The translations under genes were made by a program, and so were the position numbers. A DNA stretch of 64,000 nucleotides from Clostridiales bacterium. Its GTDB lineage: Bacteria; Bacillota; Clostridia; Saccharofermentanales; Saccharofermentanaceae. The DNA lies in assembly GCA_017940895.1 (NCBI GenBank), contig JAGAXM010000005.1, forward strand, positions 1 to 64,000. Direction: 5' to 3'. The notes under the pieces were generated by a model. It worked only from the letters and a program-made list of their open reading frames with translations, was not told the DNA's origin and did no database searches. This document shows, one piece after another, positions 62,924-64,000 of this stretch (positions are counted from its first letter, which is position 1; the number at the start of each line of letters is the position of its first letter).

Positions 62924-63640
62924 ATGACTGATGAATTCAAAGTATTGATGATAGATGATGATGAAGTGATCGCTAAGACGACGGCGGAGTACTTCAATAT
63001 GTTTGATGTGAAGACGGCATACGTTACGAACTACGATGATGCCGTTGATTTCCTTGAGAAGAACATGGTGAGCCTGCTGCTTCTCGACATCAACCTCGGC
63101 GAGAGGTCGGGCTTCGACCTTTGTAAAAAGGTGCGCGAGGACTACGACATGCCGATCTTCTTCATAAGCGCGCGTACAAGTGACGATGACGTATTGATCG
63201 CGCTTAATATCGGAGGCGACGATTACATCAAGAAGCCGTACACCTTGAGCATCCTGCTCGCAAAGGTTAAGTCTACACTCGCGCGTTATGAGCGTGAGGC
63301 AAAGGCTGCCGAGAGTGCTCCTGTAAGCAGTTCGGGTTCAACTTCACTTGCATCCGATATCCATCTTGATACCAACACACATAAGCTCCTGGTCAAGGGC
63401 GAGGCGGTAAGCCTCAAGGCTATGGAGTACAAGATGCTCCTGTATCTTCTCGAGAACCGCGGCCGCGTGGTCACGAAGGACGAACTTCTGAAGAACGTCT
63501 GGGATGACGAATACATCGGCGAGGGTACGCTTGCGGTACACATAAGACACCTGCGTGAGAAGATAGAGACCGACCCCAAGAACCCCGATATCATCAAGAC
63601 TGTCTGGGGTGTCGGCTACATGATCGAGGAAACAGCGTGA
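62924..63640 (+). CDS. OmpR-family response regulator
   Basis: A 238-residue regulator with receiver Asp in L-L-L-L-D-I-N-L-G (about residue 53), a serine-rich linker (about 127-140) and a winged helix (Y-L-L-E-N-R-G-R-V-V-T-K-D-E-L, V-W-G-V-G-Y). Its stop overlaps the GTG start of the kinase, the normal pairing of an OmpR/EnvZ-type system. Confidence 0.93.
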   Translation: MTDEFKVLMIDDDEVIAKTTAEYFNMFDVKTAYVTNYDDAVDFLEKNMVSLLLLDINLGERSGFDLCKKVREDYDMPIFFISARTSDDDVLIALNIGGDDYIKKPYTLSILLAKVKSTLARYEREAKAAESAPVSSSGSTSLASDIHLDTNTHKLLVKGEAVSLKAMEYKMLLYLLENRGRVVTKDELLKNVWDDEYIGEGTLAVHIRHLREKIETDPKNPDIIKTVWGVGYMIEETA

Positions 63641-64000
63641 AGAATTATTTTCGGGCAGTGCTGCTGATAGCGATCCTTTTTGTGCTCGGTATCGGTGTGT
63701 TCGCCCTGTCTACCTTAAGCGGCATTACAGCATCTTCGTTTGCGAATGAGACGGTCGTTGTTCTTAATGATTTAACGCAGGATTGCGCGGAGAACTGGGA
63801 TGATCTGTCGGTTGTCTCCGAGACCGATTACGGCGTCTATTATGTCGTGCTCGATTCTACTAACGGCGTGCGAATTGATCAGCGCCCGGGTGTCATAGCA
63901 GGAAGGATGACGGTCGAGACTGCAATCAAGAACAGATACCCTTATCAGTATGTAACAAGAGGCGATCAGATTCTCGGTGCTGTAATAGTTATCGATGACG
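63637..64000 (+). CDS. Sensor histidine kinase, N-terminal part (cut by window edge)
   Basis: The frame starts at GTG, overlapping the response regulator stop by four bases, and stays open for 121 codons to the window end. It has one N-terminal membrane helix (about residues 5-27) and then an extracytoplasmic sensor segment. The kinase core lies outside the window, so identity rests on the gene pairing and the start of the sequence. Confidence 0.75.
   Translation, partial: MKNYFRAVLLIAILFVLGIGVFALSTLSGITASSFANETVVVLNDLTQDCAENWDDLSVVSETDYGVYYVVLDSTNGVRIDQRPGVIAGRMTVETAIKNRYPYQYVTRGDQILGAVIVIDD

Overview
The window looks like a chromosomal segment of an anaerobic, plant-fibre-associated gut or rumen Clostridium-type Firmicute. 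Evidence: strong AGGAGG-type ribosome sites, Gram-positive lipoboxes, a DUF4214 tail on a secreted glycosidase, nitrogenase-like and radical SAM enzymes, and many GNAT and CPBP-protease genes. The species cannot be named from the sequence. No rRNA, tRNA, CRISPR array or insertion sequence was seen.

Layout. 0-6 kb is a patchy region: a membrane S41 protease, decayed gene remnants (alpha/beta hydrolase, membrane protein, DUF5680, GNAT, aldo/keto reductase), a zinc-ribbon protein with a bacteriocin-type double-glycine leader, a DUF5131 protein, an SGNH hydrolase and an HTH/membrane-protein pair. 6-20 kb is a complete beta-1,4-galactan utilisation locus: GH42 beta-galactosidase, LacI regulator, sugar ABC importer, an unclassified 613-aa protein, a small zinc ribbon, a cytoplasmic GH53 and a secreted multidomain GH53. 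Matching LacI-type operators lie at three promoters. 20-31 kb holds acetyltransferases, CPBP protease, a MarR/flavodoxin unit with two perfect palindromic operators, a large class III nucleotide cyclase, and a small operon that begins with a second double-glycine-leader zinc-ribbon peptide.

31-35.7 kb is a visibly AT-richer leftward cassette: AbiEi antitoxin, AbiEii toxin and a 970-aa primase-like/helicase/PLD protein, behind a near-perfect 28-bp palindromic operator; it is probably a horizontally acquired defence unit. 37.5-46.5 kb is the most striking region: a LysR regulator, then nitrogenase-like D, K, H and B genes, then a methionine-type (MetNIQ-like) ABC importer and a MORN-like repeat protein. 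There are no nifE, nifN or nifV genes, so this is more likely a nitrogenase-like reductase (compare methylthio-alkane reductase) than nitrogen fixation.

46.5-53 kb carries a CPBP protease, an XRE regulator with paired operators, hicAB and a heterodimeric ABC exporter. 53-56.6 kb has two methyltransferases and a complete AmmeMemoRadiSam trio. 56.6-61.4 kb is a leftward ABC-2 exporter plus two-component system. The right edge has a repeat-containing lipoprotein and an OmpR-type two-component system whose kinase runs off the window.
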